A stretch of DNA of 64,000 nucleotides from Mucor racemosus. Lineage: Eukaryota > Mucoromycota > Mucoromycetes > Mucorales > Mucoraceae. The translations under genes were made by a program, and so were the position numbers. The notes beneath the pieces were generated by a model. That model searched no databases. It was not told the origin of the DNA and saw only the letters and a list, made by a program, of their open reading frames with translations. The stretch is from contig JAPEHQ010000008.1 of NCBI GenBank assembly GCA_027405735.1, positions 744,001 to 808,000 on the forward strand. Direction: 5' to 3'. Below are positions 10,136-22,286 of this stretch, in pieces (position 1 is the stretch's first letter; every line of letters starts with the position of its first letter).

Positions 10136-11970
10136 TCATGTCCGTCTATCTTTTATTAGAGGTGCATGTCGTTTAGTAGATCTTTCCTCACGTGAGGTGA
10201 TCTTTCTTTTGTTAATAGATTTAGGGGCTTTCTGTTTAGAAGATTTATTATCAGATGCTCCATATCTAGACCAATATAATTTGATAGGTTCCTTTGAATC
10301 GAAATTAGTTGCATCCTCCCATGTATCCCAAGATGAATCATAATCTTTCCAACGAATTAAGTATTCATAATTTGGTGCTGTACCTCTATGGTTGAGGATT
10401 GCTTGTACTTCGTATTCAGCATCAGGATCTACTGGTGCTGGTGCTTCGTCTATTAGTTTGATTTGTGATGTGGGCACATCTCTAGACAAAAATGAATTAG
10501 CTTTGTCCTTGAGAATATAGCTACCGTTCTTTGTATAACCATAAATGTAAAATATGCCTTCATAATTAGGATCGGTTTTGCTAATTTTATTTTCAACATT
10601 CTTTATCATGACAGATGCTCCTATAGGAAAAGGTTTCTCTAATATTTTATGTCTTTTCATGAAGTAAGCGTTATCAGCTTTCTTTGTTCGAGCAATTTGT
10701 TCGCTAATAGCAGGTACAAGTATTTTATCGATTCTTTTGATTTTATCTTTTAAAGCTTGTATATCTAATTCTTGTTCAGGCAATATTACCTTTGTTTTTG
10801 AATAATCTTTCAACTCATTGGGAAGTCTTGCAAACATGACAACAAATGGTTTCATACCATGTAATCTTGATTTATGTAAATTTAAACTATAAGCTGTTCC
10901 ATCGAGATATAGATCCCAATTTTCTGCGCAACCCTCTAACATTTTAATGATAATGCTTTTAGCTGACTTTACCGCTGCCTCACAAGCTGAGTTACCATAT
11001 GGCGTGTATGGTAATGATAGTCGTTGCTCAATTTGTGCATTTGCTGCTATGCTTTCTAACAAAATCGAGGAAAATTCTTTACCATTATCATGCGATATGA
11101 TGGCCGGATAACCGAACAAGCTAAAGATGGATACGAGTTCTTTTGCTACTGTGGGTGCTGTTTTGTTGGGTAAAGGTTTTAATACAATGAATCTAGAAAA
11201 TAAATCCATTGCTACCAATATGAAGTTGTTGCCTCTAGGTGTTGTTATATCAAATGTTCCTAGGTCAAAGACCCAATGATCGCCTACTGATTTTGCAGTA
11301 TGATTCTTTGGCGGATGAAATACATGCTTTCCCAAATTAAATACTCTGCATTTGCTACAATTTTTTACATAGTTTTCAATATCTTTTCTTAAGCCCTTCC
11401 AATGCATTTGGTATTCTTCATGTATTACTTGCTCCATTGCTGTGATGCCATAATGACCTAATAAATGTGATTTTTCTAGTAATTCCTTTTTCTGCTCCTC
11501 ATTCTGTGGGGTCTCATAGATTTCTAAATGGGATGCATATGTGAATAAATCTTTATTATTTTTACTGCTAACATTTGTCGTTTTAGTATCACTATTTTCA
11601 GGTTCTTCTTGGTCATCTGTAATTTTATTATGGTTATTTAAATGTATATTTTCTGAATTATTTTCAGTGCTTGTCTCATTTGAACTATTATGAAGTTCTA
11701 CAATATTGTTTTTAATTAGATCAATAACTTTTTGTTTTTTATTACTAGTAGATTCATTATTATTCATTTCGTTTGTCAAATTGATTGAATCAATGGTTCG
11801 TTTTATTACTGTAGCTCTTCTAGCTAGAGTATCACTCCCCTCCAGCTTCTTTGTACCAGGTGCAAAGATGCGTGAAAGACGATCGGCTAGAATATTGTCC
11901 ATACCACTAGTATAGGTAATGTCGAAATCAAATTCAAAAATTGTTTCGTAAAAATTTTCGACCATGCGAG
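10136..11970 (-). pseudogene. Ty3 pol, C-terminal part: end of RNase H, integrase, chromodomain
   Basis: Second half of the split polyprotein. It starts at the hAT duplication with MVENFYETIF, the end of RNase H (ITYTSGMDNILADRLSRI). Next is the integrase zinc finger (HLLGHYGITAMEQVIH ... CSKCRVF, HHCC). The DDE core has WVFDLGTFD, ISHDNGKEF and a Glu in SACEAAVKSAK. A chromodomain closes it (YEVQAILNHRG ... YLIRWKDYDSSWDTWED), followed by a basic tail. The frame is intact on this side and in register with the upstream half. An extension to 12007 reads hAT terminal sequence and is not element coding. Chromodomains of this class are thought to steer integration to heterochromatin. Confidence 0.9.
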
Positions 11971-11984
11971 TAGCGTTCGCAAAA

Positions 11985-12225
11985 TGGCCGAGCCCAAGCG
12001 AGCGCAAGCAGTTTCATCAAGCATTTGCCGAGTTTAAAATATTTGAAAGTTACTCAAGCAAGCCCGAGCCCAAGCAATGGCTCATCGAGCAGATGCATAT
12101 CGAGCATTTTCAATTTTGAAACCAAGCAACCAAGCACAAGTCAAGCATTGTCCAATTTTGCAAAAAGTCAAGCAAGTCGAGCACGAGCATATGAGTAACC
12201 AAGCAAGTCCAAGCAGAGCTCAAGC
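11985..12225 (+). repeat. hAT left subterminal CAAGC/CGAGC motif array
   Basis: A dense run of short direct repeats such as GAGCCCAAGC, GAGCGCAAGC, CAAGCAAGTC and CGAGCA. The mirror-image array lies at the right end (about 18275-18500). Likely transposase-binding sites by analogy with hAT elements. Confidence 0.75.
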
Positions 12226-14235
12226 ATTGCATTATATTTTCAATTCCGTTTTGTATATAAATAAAAGATAAACTTTGAAAATTAACAAATTTTCAAAAAA
12301 AAAAAAAAACCCCCATATGTATATGAACACAAGCTATAACACCACTATACAATTTTCTGATACTAAACATGTTTTAACCGTATTCGTATTATTCTAAAAT
12401 ATTTTATCAAAGCTTTCGACAAAACAAAACCTACAGAAATAGTAACAGCAACGATTAAACATTCAATATAAGCAGCAGCATCAAATGATCATTGCTCGAA
12501 TTAATTGATTTCATTTACGTCAATTGAAGCATTGGATTTATTTTAGGTTGTTATTGACAACACATTGTTTCCTATTTGGAGTTAAAATTACTATGTAATA
12601 AAGCCTGGAAATCAGCAACAGCCAACAGGTCTATAGACGTTTAGCAACTGATTTGAATATTTAAATAATAGCGAGACACGTTCACACTATCACAACATTT
12701 CCAATATTAAAAAAAATCATACATTTCAAGAAAGGCAACATCTAAAGTTTCCTTTCATATACTGATAAAGAATTTTAATTCACCTCAAGCAAAGTTTTAT
12801 TACAACAATTCAAATATGCTAGTATACCTCAATCAAATATTACAGTTTCAGTGTAAATACCTGGTTTATTACAATTCAACAAATTACCCATTGGGAAGAA
12901 TATCAGACATAAAGTAATTAGAGACTCATTGCATAAAAAACCAGATGTAATTAATACTTTAAGAATAGACGGATATATTATATTATACAATGCAATGTAT
13001 ATACTGTATAAGAAAGGTTAAAATATCACTATAAAGTTATGTTAAAGTAGTTCAAGCCTTTTATTGCAACATCACAAGTAGGTAACTCTTGAAGTAATGC
13101 CCTCACAAAGATTGCTTACATTATTATACCATACAATCGATTGTTAATATCTTTCTCATTATAGCCATCATTATCTTCATTGTAATCAAGGATTATATTA
13201 TGAGCGACCTGCCTCCTCGTTATTTTTGAAAAATATTGCAACTCAAAATGTTTCAGCAAACTAGAGCACTATTTTCAATATGCTTTAAAATAGCTCAAGA
13301 GAAATGCAACTACTTTAATAATAAGGTAATTCGTATTCTTGAAGAACACTACTCAAGGCTGAAAGCTAAAGAAATGATCTAAATTAACACATTTGACAAC
13401 CTATAGTCTTTTAGATTCAAATCCCGCTTGTTAACACTAGCTTTCTCTTTGTAAAATGAGGTATCATACCACTGTAATAAAGGTAATTAGAAATGCTTGT
13501 AGGGCACTACACAAACACCTTGCTAATATAAATTATAGAAAATACTTCGCAATGAGCATTTAATTGCAATATTTCATACAATTACATTTGGAATTAGTAC
13601 AGCATTTTGAACGGATTTTGAATTTCTCACGTAATTTGGCATTAATTTGTGTGCTATATCAAACGCTAGATATTATCATGCTTTGCTAAAATATGAAATG
13701 AGGTCAATGATCCTTTTATAGTCTGTTCACCAGAAGACGAAGAAGAAGAAAAAGAGAGCCTTTTTATTTAAATACCCATTTACTAAAGACTTTAGTAAGT
13801 AATTGTTCAATTGATGTAAATCATAACATTGAAGTTCCTCAAACAACTAGTGGGTCACACTAAATCATTATTTTTTTTATAGAGCAACGTTTGGATGCGA
13901 TATAGAAAAAAATACTACACGATGTAGAAAACTCAATAGTGTGTACACCCATTTTTTTTATTTGGTATATGCCAACAAAAAAACGTTATTTATTATGTAA
14001 TGTATTGTGCAAAATCATGTAGCTTGAATGAATTCCAAGCTTGACCGTATATAGTAAGTGGACAAGCTACTTCATTTATAAGTAGGTCAAAAAATAGCAT
14101 TAACATCAAGCCTTGTTAGATCAACATCAACTACATTTTAAAATATGTAAATTGATATAAATACCCAGCGTCAAAAAGGCCTTAATCATCTCCACATTAT
14201 TATATTTTTCAACCATATTATTAATATTACTGAAA
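12226..14235. other. hAT internal 5' noncoding region
   Basis: About 2 kb inside the hAT, upstream of its gene. A TATA-like TATAAATA near 14155 precedes the start codon by about 80 bp. No other gene, no second frame and no recognisable captured host sequence is seen. Confidence 0.55.
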
Positions 14236-17200
14236 ATGAACTATGAAAACTCCCAAAATCAAGAATCCCAAGATCAAAACCAAGGCTTTCGAACCATGAT
14301 GTCTGGTCTCCAATTCTCTTCTGATGATCAATCCTTCCAAGCAACATCAGTATTAGATGATATACTCTATGCTCCTGGCCAGTCCAACCATAATCCTTTT
14401 GATTTTGCAGGAGAATCCACCTTTACTGAGAATGTTGATTTTTCAATTGGTAATGCTGGTACTTTAGTACCACCACCTCTTGATCCTCTTCTTCCTTCAT
14501 CATCAGATCAATCCCATTCATCCGCTGTAGCTTCCTCATCTAATCAAGTAAATGTTGCAGCCTCATTATTGAATCAATCTCAAGCTTCTTTATCAAATCA
14601 ACAAGGTGGTGAAGTAAGTTTCCCAATCCCAGGAGAATATCTTGATAATACCTTTTTTGGTGGTGATAATTCTCGTAGAGGTCAATCAATTTCTTGGATC
14701 CTTAGGTATGGCTATGCCAAAGTGATTGGTGACTTATATCATTGTAACGTGGATAGAGTTAACTGTAAGGAATCATATTCAAGATCTGCTACTACGTCAA
14801 TTCTTCGACATGCAAAAAGAAAGCATAATATGAATGGCTCAATAGGTTAGTTGTTAATATTTGATGTTTTATAATTTACTAAGGCTAATATATACCTTTA
14901 TATCTATCCATAGCTCTTAATCTTTGGGAACAAAATGGAAAACCGAGAGCAACAGCTGTAGGCTCTCTTGATCGTCATTTGGTTGTTGGATCATCAGATA
15001 ATACAACACCTAAATCTTATTCTGTAACAAAAGAAATGTTCAATGATGCTCTGATAAAATTAATCTTGAAGAATTCTCTTCCCCATACATTTGTCAATAA
15101 CTATGAATTTCGTCATTTATTAAACTTAGTTAGAAGAGCTGCATCACCAAACATTGTACAAGTTTACTCGGCTAATACCCTTGCCTCTAAAATCCGATCA
15201 AAAGCCATTGATTACAAAACAAGGATCATTTCTGTTTTGAAAAGACAAACAAAAGTAAATTTAACTATGGATGTCTGGACAAGCTCATCTGGAACAAATG
15301 GCTCATCTGATTATTTGGGGGTTGTTTGTCACTTCATTGATAAAGATTTTAGACCAAAGCAAGTTCTTTTGGGGTTTGAGGTATTAATGAATACACATAC
15401 TGGTAAGTTGTCATTTTAAATCTTGATAGATTGTGATTAACTGATACAATTTTTTTTTCTTTACCATATTAACAATAAAGGTAAAAACATTGCTGAAGTT
15501 GTGCATAAATTACTTATTGATTATGAAATACAATCAAAATTATTCACAATCACTTCGGATTCCGCATCAAATATGAAGGCAATGGCAGAAGAACTGGCTC
15601 TTCTGATACCAAATTTTGATCCTAATCAACATTGGATAAGGTGCTTTGCACATACCTTGAATTTAGCAGTTACAGCAATGTTAAATGCCGGTTTTACTAA
15701 TCAAGCACCGACCAATGAAGAGTCTGTATATTTGCTTAGAGCTCGTGAAGACCATGAAGATAACGAAGATGTTGAATCTGCCATTGGTCATGTAACTAGA
15801 GATAGTAATCCATTAAACAGATTAAGAGCAGGAATTGTTAGAATCAGGTAATATTTACATGTATTTTGTGCTTTGAATATTGAAATTAAATACAAACCTT
15901 TTAGGGCCTCATCAACAATCACTCGCCAATACATTTTAGAATGTAAATATGTCGACATCCCTGCGTTGCGAATGATACTCGATAATAAAACACGTTGGAA
16001 CTCTAGCTTTTACATGATCAAAAGGGGCCTTCAACAAGTCGAAGCATTTAATGCTACATGTATGCACCGTAGCTTCACTGAAAAACTTGGGAAATATTAT
16101 TTAGACGATCAAGATGTAGCATACTTGAAGGAAATTGTGAAAGTTTTAGAACCATTTGAAATTGTATCACGTTGGATGTCTGGCCAAAAGTAAGTTTTTT
16201 TTTTATATTTTGAATTAGTTAAGTGAATAGACATTGACTTTACAATTTTTATGTTAGATATCCCACAATCAACGAGGTTATTTTTAAATATAACATACTA
16301 TTTACATTGCTAGAGCGCAAGATAAGGAAGTCATTTAAACATTGTTCTCTCAACCCCACTCCTGGCATCGATCCATGTCGTGTACCTTCTGCTTCTGGTC
16401 GTACTCGTAGTGGTGCTCAAGATTTAATGCAAATCAGTTTTGATGAGTTCAAATCAATGTATGGAGAATCTATCAAAAGAATGAACACCACAAGTATTCA
16501 TGACAACATGGTGAAAGGATGCTTTTTTGCGTACTTGAAATTGACAAGCTACTACTCAAAAACAGGCACAAGTGACATTTATCCAGTTGCTACAGCACTG
16601 GACCCATCATACAGGTTCAGTTATTGGAAGTCCGAAAATTGGGGCGAACCTTACGAAACACAGGCGGAAGAAGCAGTGAAAAATGCTTGGAAAAAGTACA
16701 ATCCAAATGCCACCAATGAAGCATCTAATCAGTACAATATTTCAGTTCCTGATGAATTTGATGAGCAGGATGATAGCGAAGAAGAATTTGATTACGAACA
16801 GCAAGTGCGCTATGTAAGACGAAAGATAGTACATGAACAATCTCAGAATTACACTGAAAATTTTGTGGATCAGCTAGATATGTATATCAAAGCAGCACCA
16901 CTTCAACTGCAACAACATCAGGTATTTCAGCAATCGCAATCAGTAGAACAAGCTTCTGAGGATGACATCCTTTGGTGGGAAAAGGGCCTGGAAGAGTCGC
17001 ATGGACTTAATCCAATTTCAAGGGAGTTGATGTTCTGGAAAACTGCAAGCGTTACTGGATCTTCCAATCTTGCAAATATGGCATCAGATTATTTGAGTGT
17101 AGTAGCGTCCTCGACAAGTTGTGAAAGAGTATTCAGCAGATCGAAAAGATTTATAACCAATGAGAGGAATCGCTTGACAAGTGAAAATATAAAAAACATG

Positions 17201-17251
17201 ATGCTTTTGTCATACTGGGTTGATGAGATTGACAACCTCGAGTTAATTTAG
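14236..17251 (+). CDS. hAT transposase with BED-type zinc finger
   Basis: Five exons (14236-14845, 14914-15402, 15481-15847, 15905-16189, 16258-17251) give 914 residues without a stop. The first about 150 residues are Gln/Ser/Asn-rich and disordered. Next is a BED-like finger (YHCNVDRVNCKES ... ILRHAKRKHN, C..C..H..H). The catalytic core includes LTMDVWTSS, FTITSDSASNMK and WIRCFAHTLNLAV, all typical hAT RNase H-fold motifs. The C-terminal dimerisation domain is present: DYLSVVASSTSCERVFS and NRLTSENIKNMMLLS. The length exceeds the usual 600-800 because of the disordered N-terminus. Splice sites are consensus and all junctions keep the frame. Confidence 0.92.
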
Positions 17252-17354
17252 TTGTGTCGTTTTTTGGTGTATATATTTCTCTTTCTTAATCATTGTATTA
17301 TTTTTTCTTTCTCTGGTAATCTCACTTTTGTATATTGGTTGTTTCTTCTATTGG

Positions 17355-17361
17355 TATCTTT

Positions 17362-17444
<83 letters not shown>

Positions 17445-17456
17445 ATCTTTCTCTCC
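17355..17456 (+). repeat. (CT)n microsatellite in the hAT 3' region
   Basis: Near-pure CT dinucleotide tract with a few TTT interruptions, about 100 bp downstream of the transposase stop codon. It creates long but meaningless open frames (Leu/Ser repeats). Confidence 0.95.
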
Positions 17457-17489
17457 CTTTCTATCCTGCTTCCCCAAATATCTTGGTAT

Positions 17490-17890
17490 TTCTTTGCTTG
17501 GTACTTTTCTGGATTCATGCTATTTTACTGTTTCTTCGCTTGGTGCTTTTCTAGATTCATGTCGCCTTGTTTTTTCTTTGCTTGGTGTTTTTCTAGATTC
17601 ATGTCGCCTTGTTTTTTCTTTGCTGGATACTTTTCTGGTTTCATGTCGCCTTGTTTTTTTTTGCTGGACACTTTTCTAGATTCATGTAGCCTTATTGTTT
17701 CTTTGCTTGGTGCTTTTCTGGATTCATGTTGTTTTACTGTTTCTTTGTTTGGTGTTTTTCTAGATTCATGTCGCCTTGTTTTTTTTTTTTGCTGGATGCT
17801 TTTCTAGATTCATGTCGCCTTATTGCTTCTTTGCTTGATATTTTCTGGTTTCATGTAGTCTTATTGTTTCTTTGTTTGGTACTTTTCTGG
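17490..17890 (+). repeat. minisatellite, about nine copies of a 41-46 bp unit
   Basis: Imperfect tandem units built on TTTCTTTGCTTGGTGCTTTT and CTAGATTCATGTCGCCTTG, with variants (GCTGGATACTTTTCTGG; ATGTAGCCTTATTG). The recurring GATTCATG / GTTTCATG landmarks fall near 17513, 17556, 17597, 17639, 17681, 17723, 17766, 17810 and 17850. It lies within the hAT between gene and right end. Confidence 0.85.
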
Positions 17891-18274
17891 ATATACTTTG
17901 ATGTGCGATTTACTTTTTTCTTTGTTTGTGCATAATATTTTACAAATATGCATTACTCTTACTTTATATTTTTTACTCTTTCAACCTTTTTGTACTTTTA
18001 TTGAATGCATATTCGAATATTTTTACTTTGCTATCATTAATACTTTTGGTGGTTTGAAACCATTCATTCTTATTTTTTTATTTTAATTTATATATAGCTC
18101 AATTTCCTCTTATTTTTAATACCAACATGTTATATCATGTTTCACTCCTCAATGACAATAAATTTTATCTATACATCATAACAAAATATGTCAACAGATT
18201 TGAAATTATAAATATTACTATAAATAGCTGGGATAAACTGTATTTACTTGTGTAACATGCTTGAATTAACTTTT

Positions 18275-18500
18275 TAATCAAGCAAGCGAGCGAGTCAAGT
18301 TTTTAGGTAAGCGAGCCTCCATTGAATTAGAGCATATCGAGCAGGTATGCAAGCGAGCTTCCTATGTTTTTACCGAGCACCAAGCAGAAATTTTTTAAAA
18401 AAAGTTAATCAAGCGAGCCCAAGCAAGTAATTTCCTGAAAAAATTATAATTCAAGCGAGCCCAAGCATAGGGCTCGCTCGCTCGCTTATGCTCGCACTGC
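18275..18500 (+). repeat. hAT right subterminal motif array
   Basis: Repeats of AAGCGAGC, GAGCCCAAGC and GCTCGCTCGC, including an inverted pair around 18462-18485 (CCCAAGCATAGGGCTCGCT) able to form a hairpin. Mirrors the left subterminal array. Confidence 0.72.
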
Positions 18501-18524
18501 TCGATTGCGATCACTACATGCGAG

Positions 18525-21500
18525 AAAGTTTTTCTTGGGAATGAAGGTACAATAATCCTCTATTGTCCAAAAATAAATGAAACTTTTGACCCCATAGCCA
18601 TTGGCGAAATTTCGTAAAAGCATAGACTACGGCTAACAGTTCTCGTTTGGTGGAACCGTAGCGTTGCTCACTAGGTGAAAGTTTGCGAGCTACAAAACCA
18701 TTATAATATATTTTTTTGTTGATAACCTGATAAAGGCAAGCACCTATTCCATATGCACTAGAATCTGTAACTAAGCAGAATGTGTGGTTTAAATTAGGTG
18801 CTGATATGACAGGACTATTAGCTAGTAATTGCTGTATTTAAGTCATAGCAATAGTGTGTTCTTCTGTCCACACTTGGCTAATATCTGGTGCATTTTTGAT
18901 TGCATCCAAAGGAGCTGTTAGAGTTGAAAGGCGAGGTAAATTTCCTCTAAAAAAATTGATGAGACCCAATCGAGAAGCGAGTTCTTTGCCATTGGACACC
19001 TGTGGTTTCCAATCCAAAACATTGCTGACTTTTCGAGGATCAAGGGCAAGGCCTTTCTCTGATAAACAAAATCCTAAAATATTAATGCTTTTCTGAGCAA
19101 AATGAGTTTTCTTGTGGTTGATCTTCAAATTAGCTTTGGTAAGGCGATCGATAACAAGTTTAACATATTTTAAATGCGTTTCCATGTTTGATTCAGTATG
19201 TACTGTGATATCATCAATAAAGTTAGTAGTCACTGAATTTAAATCGGAGAATAAACTAGTCACGTGGCGTTGTACAAAGCTTGAGATCGGCAGAAGGCCC
19301 ATGGGGCAGTTTTTAAAACTCCACTGCAGACCTGTAGTAGGGTCAACGAATGAAACGAAGTTTCTCGAATTTGATGCTATTCTAAAACTATGGAAGCACT
19401 GCGAAAGATCGAGTACTGTGAATATAGAATGCTTTGACATTTTGCGATGCAAAGAGCTGATTAAAGGTAATGGAAAGCGATCAGATTTGGCTGGATCTAA
19501 TGCTGCATTAACTAATCTACAATCTACTACCACCCTATAACTGCCTGGTGCATATTCACCGGTGCTAGTCTTTTTACGCACACAAAATATAGGTGAATTG
19601 TAAGGTGTACTTGGTGGAGCGGGTTGTATTACCCCATTCTTGGTCCAAGTAGCCATTTGCTCTTTAATTGCAGGTAGAAATTTTTCTTCAAGAGGCCATT
19701 GAGGTCTATACATTTTATTTTCATGATCCTTTTTTATGTGTAAAGTTAAAGTGCTTCCAGGTATATTGCAATAAGCTTTTGGATCAATGTTTTTATTAGC
19801 CTCTATGTAAGGTTTAATTTCTTTTAGGAAATGCTCTCTTTCGGCAGGAGTACCATAAGGAGAGTCATTTGGGATATAAGGATTTGGATCAATAGGTGGA
19901 ATTTCAGGATTATTGTCATCATCCCAATCTATTGCCATGTTTGAAATAGTAATGCCTATTTTCGTGATTAAATCCATGCCAATTACCACATCAATATCAC
20001 TAAAGATATCAAAAATTTCAAATTTAGAATGACATTGGCGTGAATTATAAGTAATTAAAATTTTATTTTCACTAGAACCAATTCTTTCGACTACATCACC
20101 CTTCTTACAAGTTTTAATAAAGCCCTTATTTTGTTTTTTTATTTTTATATTTAAGATTTGAGCTAACTTGGGAGAAATACAACTAAAAGATGATCCAGTA
20201 TCTAAAAGAAAATACGTACGGACTTTGATGTCGTTATGCTCTAAAGTGATAGGTAAAATTATTGAATTTTTGTTAAGTAAATTGCTTGGTGGTTCATTTA
20301 GATATTGATACTCACAATTAATATCCATATTCATAGCTGCAAAAGTAAGATTTTGCTCAGACTCGTTATCAGTATCCATGTTGTCGTCTGAATCAGAGAT
20401 GACCTCTACTTCTGTAGGGATAGGTACAATTGGCTTATTGATTTTGGTTTTATTCTTCTTACATTTGTGAGATGGTGTCCATCCTGGTTCATTACAATAG
20501 CGACAGAAACGAACATTTTCACCAAATTTCTTATGAGCTGCAAGAATACGTTTTTTCTTTTCATCTGATGTCCTACAATCTTTTGTATTGTGATTACGGA
20601 GTCTCGGATGGTACATGCACTTCTTGTTGTTGTGGCTTTTGTGGTTGTTGTCACTGTTTTTGAAAATCTTTTTAGTTGAGGATGAAGATGATGATGATGA
20701 AGATGAATTTTCTTTTTCCTTTTCCCATTTATCCTTGAATAATGCGTTGTAAATTGCTGTTACTTTATTAACAGCCAAATCCACAGTTACAGATTCTCTA
20801 TCTTTGTTGGTGTTGAGATAAAATTTTGTATGATTTGCCAATTCTTCTGGTAAAGATTTGATAAGGTATCTAACAATACAATCCTCATCTTGTATATCTG
20901 CTTGAAGTCGAAGTTGTTGGAAATTTTCAATAAAGTTTGCAAAAGATTCATTTTGATCGTATAATAACTTTTCTAATTTCTCTCTAGCTTCATCCTTCGT
21001 ATCAACAATTGATTTGCCATATTTATTGATTACAGATGTTTTGAATTCAGACCATGTTATTTGACCTTGTTTAGAAATTAATCTTGCATACCAACGAGCC
21101 ATTCCAGTTGATAATTTTGCTGGTACAATTCTTGCCCAGTTTTCGTTTACTGGAAGACGGTGAGCGTTCATTACTAATTCAAAGTGTTCCAAACAATCAT
21201 TGGGTGTTGCAAATATTGCTCGACGTTTGTGAAATATATGCCCTTTCCACTGAAAGTAAGGCGTTTCATTTGGTACTAGGGTATTCTCATCATTGAAAAT
21301 TAATTTGTATGTTTTCTTTGCCGTTTCGAGCTGCCTAGTGAAACATCCAAGTTTAGTAACAGGTGTCGATCCAGTGGGACAACCAATGCTGTTAATTGTT
21401 GCATTAAATACTGCTAATTTTAATCTATCAATTTTATTGATCAGTGTTAAACGTCCTGCACTATTAATAGAAGTTGCAAATTCTCTGTTTGCTTTTAAAT

Positions 21501-21879
21501 TTGTGAGTAATTTGTTGTTAATATTACTAAAATTTTTTTCATTATTACCTAGTGGTACGTGAGATGAATAACCTGGTGTTGTAGTATTATCATGCATACT
21601 ACTGTCCATCCAGTTATTATTGGATGTACTCTCCCGAGTATCATCATTGTTACTAGTGTTTAGTGTGTTCTCCCGAACATCACCACTAATATTCAACGTG
21701 CTCTCCCGAACATCATTGTTGATATTGTCAGATGTATTCTCCCGAATATCATCGTTTTCATTAACTTCATCTATATCCATAGGTATGGAAGTCGATGATT
21801 GAGAAGGGGAATTGACTGCTTGACCAGTAGTGTTACGTCCGACAGTCGATTGACTCGAATTTCTTGTATTGGGAGCCAT
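18525..21879 (-). pseudogene. Ty3 gag-pol, N-terminal part: Gag, protease, RT, start of RNase H
   Basis: The open frame runs from the ATG at 21879 to a TAA at 18840-18838 (1013 codons). Domains: a Ser/Asn-rich leader with ENTSDN / RESTLN repeats; Gag core around residues 210-380 (ending DCIVRYLIKSLPEELA); Cys/His-rich stretch (CRYCNEPGWTPSHKC); aspartic protease (FLLDTGSSFSCISP, about 560); RT (YRVVVDCRLVN, FTVLDLSQCFHSF, NFIDDITV at about 887, an FIDD form of the YxDD box). Beyond the TAA the same frame continues through RNase H (LVTDSSAYGIGACLY) to the hAT insertion at 18524. The stop may be a C-to-T change of a CAA codon or a read-through site; the hAT alone already disables the gene. Confidence 0.9.
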
Positions 21880-21930
21880 GTAGAAAGTTTCAGAACCAGA
21901 TAAACGAAGAGTTCTTGTATGATTAAAAAA

Positions 21931-22281
21931 TGATTTATCAAAATATGTTTAGGTTAAATAAAATTAGAAATTTTAATCAAGTAAAGAGATATCGTTTATT
22001 GGAATGAAATTAATAGGGTTTATATACTATTTGATTTGGGGAATTAATAATGTGATAAGGTAGTTTAGATATTATTTAATAGTAATGTGTTATGTTGGTA
22101 TATCATGTTGGAATATCGCACTGGTGTATCATGCTTTACATCATGCTTCTATACCATGCTTCTATACCATGCTGTTAGGAGCATTGTATAGTTAATATTT
22201 AATTAAGGAACTTCCGGTTCCGGATCTGTTATTGTTTACTTTTTTGGATTTGACATGATCCGGTTTAAGAATGATACATCA
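21931..22281 (-). repeat. 5' LTR of the Ty3 element (351 bp)
   Basis: Uninterrupted LTR, read on the minus strand from TGATGTATC to GATAAATCA, followed at 22282-22286 by the target duplication GGTAC. A solo LTR of the same family lies at 43232-43588. Confidence 0.93.
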
Positions 22282-22286
22282 GGTAC

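Larger units (their letters stand above)
11971..18516 (+). mobile_element. hAT DNA transposon (6546 bp) in Ty3 pol
   Basis: Flanked by the 8-bp duplication CATGCGAG (11963-11970, 18517-18524), the size usual for hAT. Imperfect terminal inverted repeats: TAGCGTTCGCAAAATGGCCGAGC on the left, and TAGTGATCGCAATCGAGC read inward from the right. Both subterminal regions (about 11985-12225 and 18275-18500) are packed with CAAGC / CGAGCCCAAGC motifs in several copies, typical of hAT transposase binding regions. One spliced transposase gene occupies 14236-17251. The element therefore looks complete. Confidence 0.93.
7856..22281 (-). mobile_element. Ty3/gypsy chromodomain retrotransposon, full length, with nested Tc1 and hAT
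   Basis: Two LTRs (TGAT..ATCA ends) at 7856-9847 (interrupted) and 21931-22281 (351 bp) enclose gag-pol on the minus strand; GGTAC flanks both sides (7851-7855, 22282-22286). Removing Tc1 plus its TA and the hAT plus its 8-bp duplication leaves 6231 bp, with both LTRs exactly 351 bp and only about one difference seen, so the insertion is recent. Order of domains is Gag, zinc-knuckle-like Cys/His, protease, RT, RNase H, integrase, chromodomain, i.e. the chromovirus arrangement. The element is dead as it stands: a TAA in pol (18838-18840), the hAT in RNase H and the Tc1 in the 3' LTR. A clear TGG primer-binding site next to the LTR is not visible. Confidence 0.93.

Noticed and set aside
11971..12007. 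Extra N-terminal 12 codons of the Ty3 C-terminal frame
   Set aside because: These bases are the hAT left terminal repeat read backwards; the pol sequence ends at the 8-bp duplication.
17252..17935. Three overlapping plus-strand frames of 69-159 codons after the hAT gene
   Set aside because: They are translations of the (CT)n tract and the minisatellite in several frames; no start context or domain.
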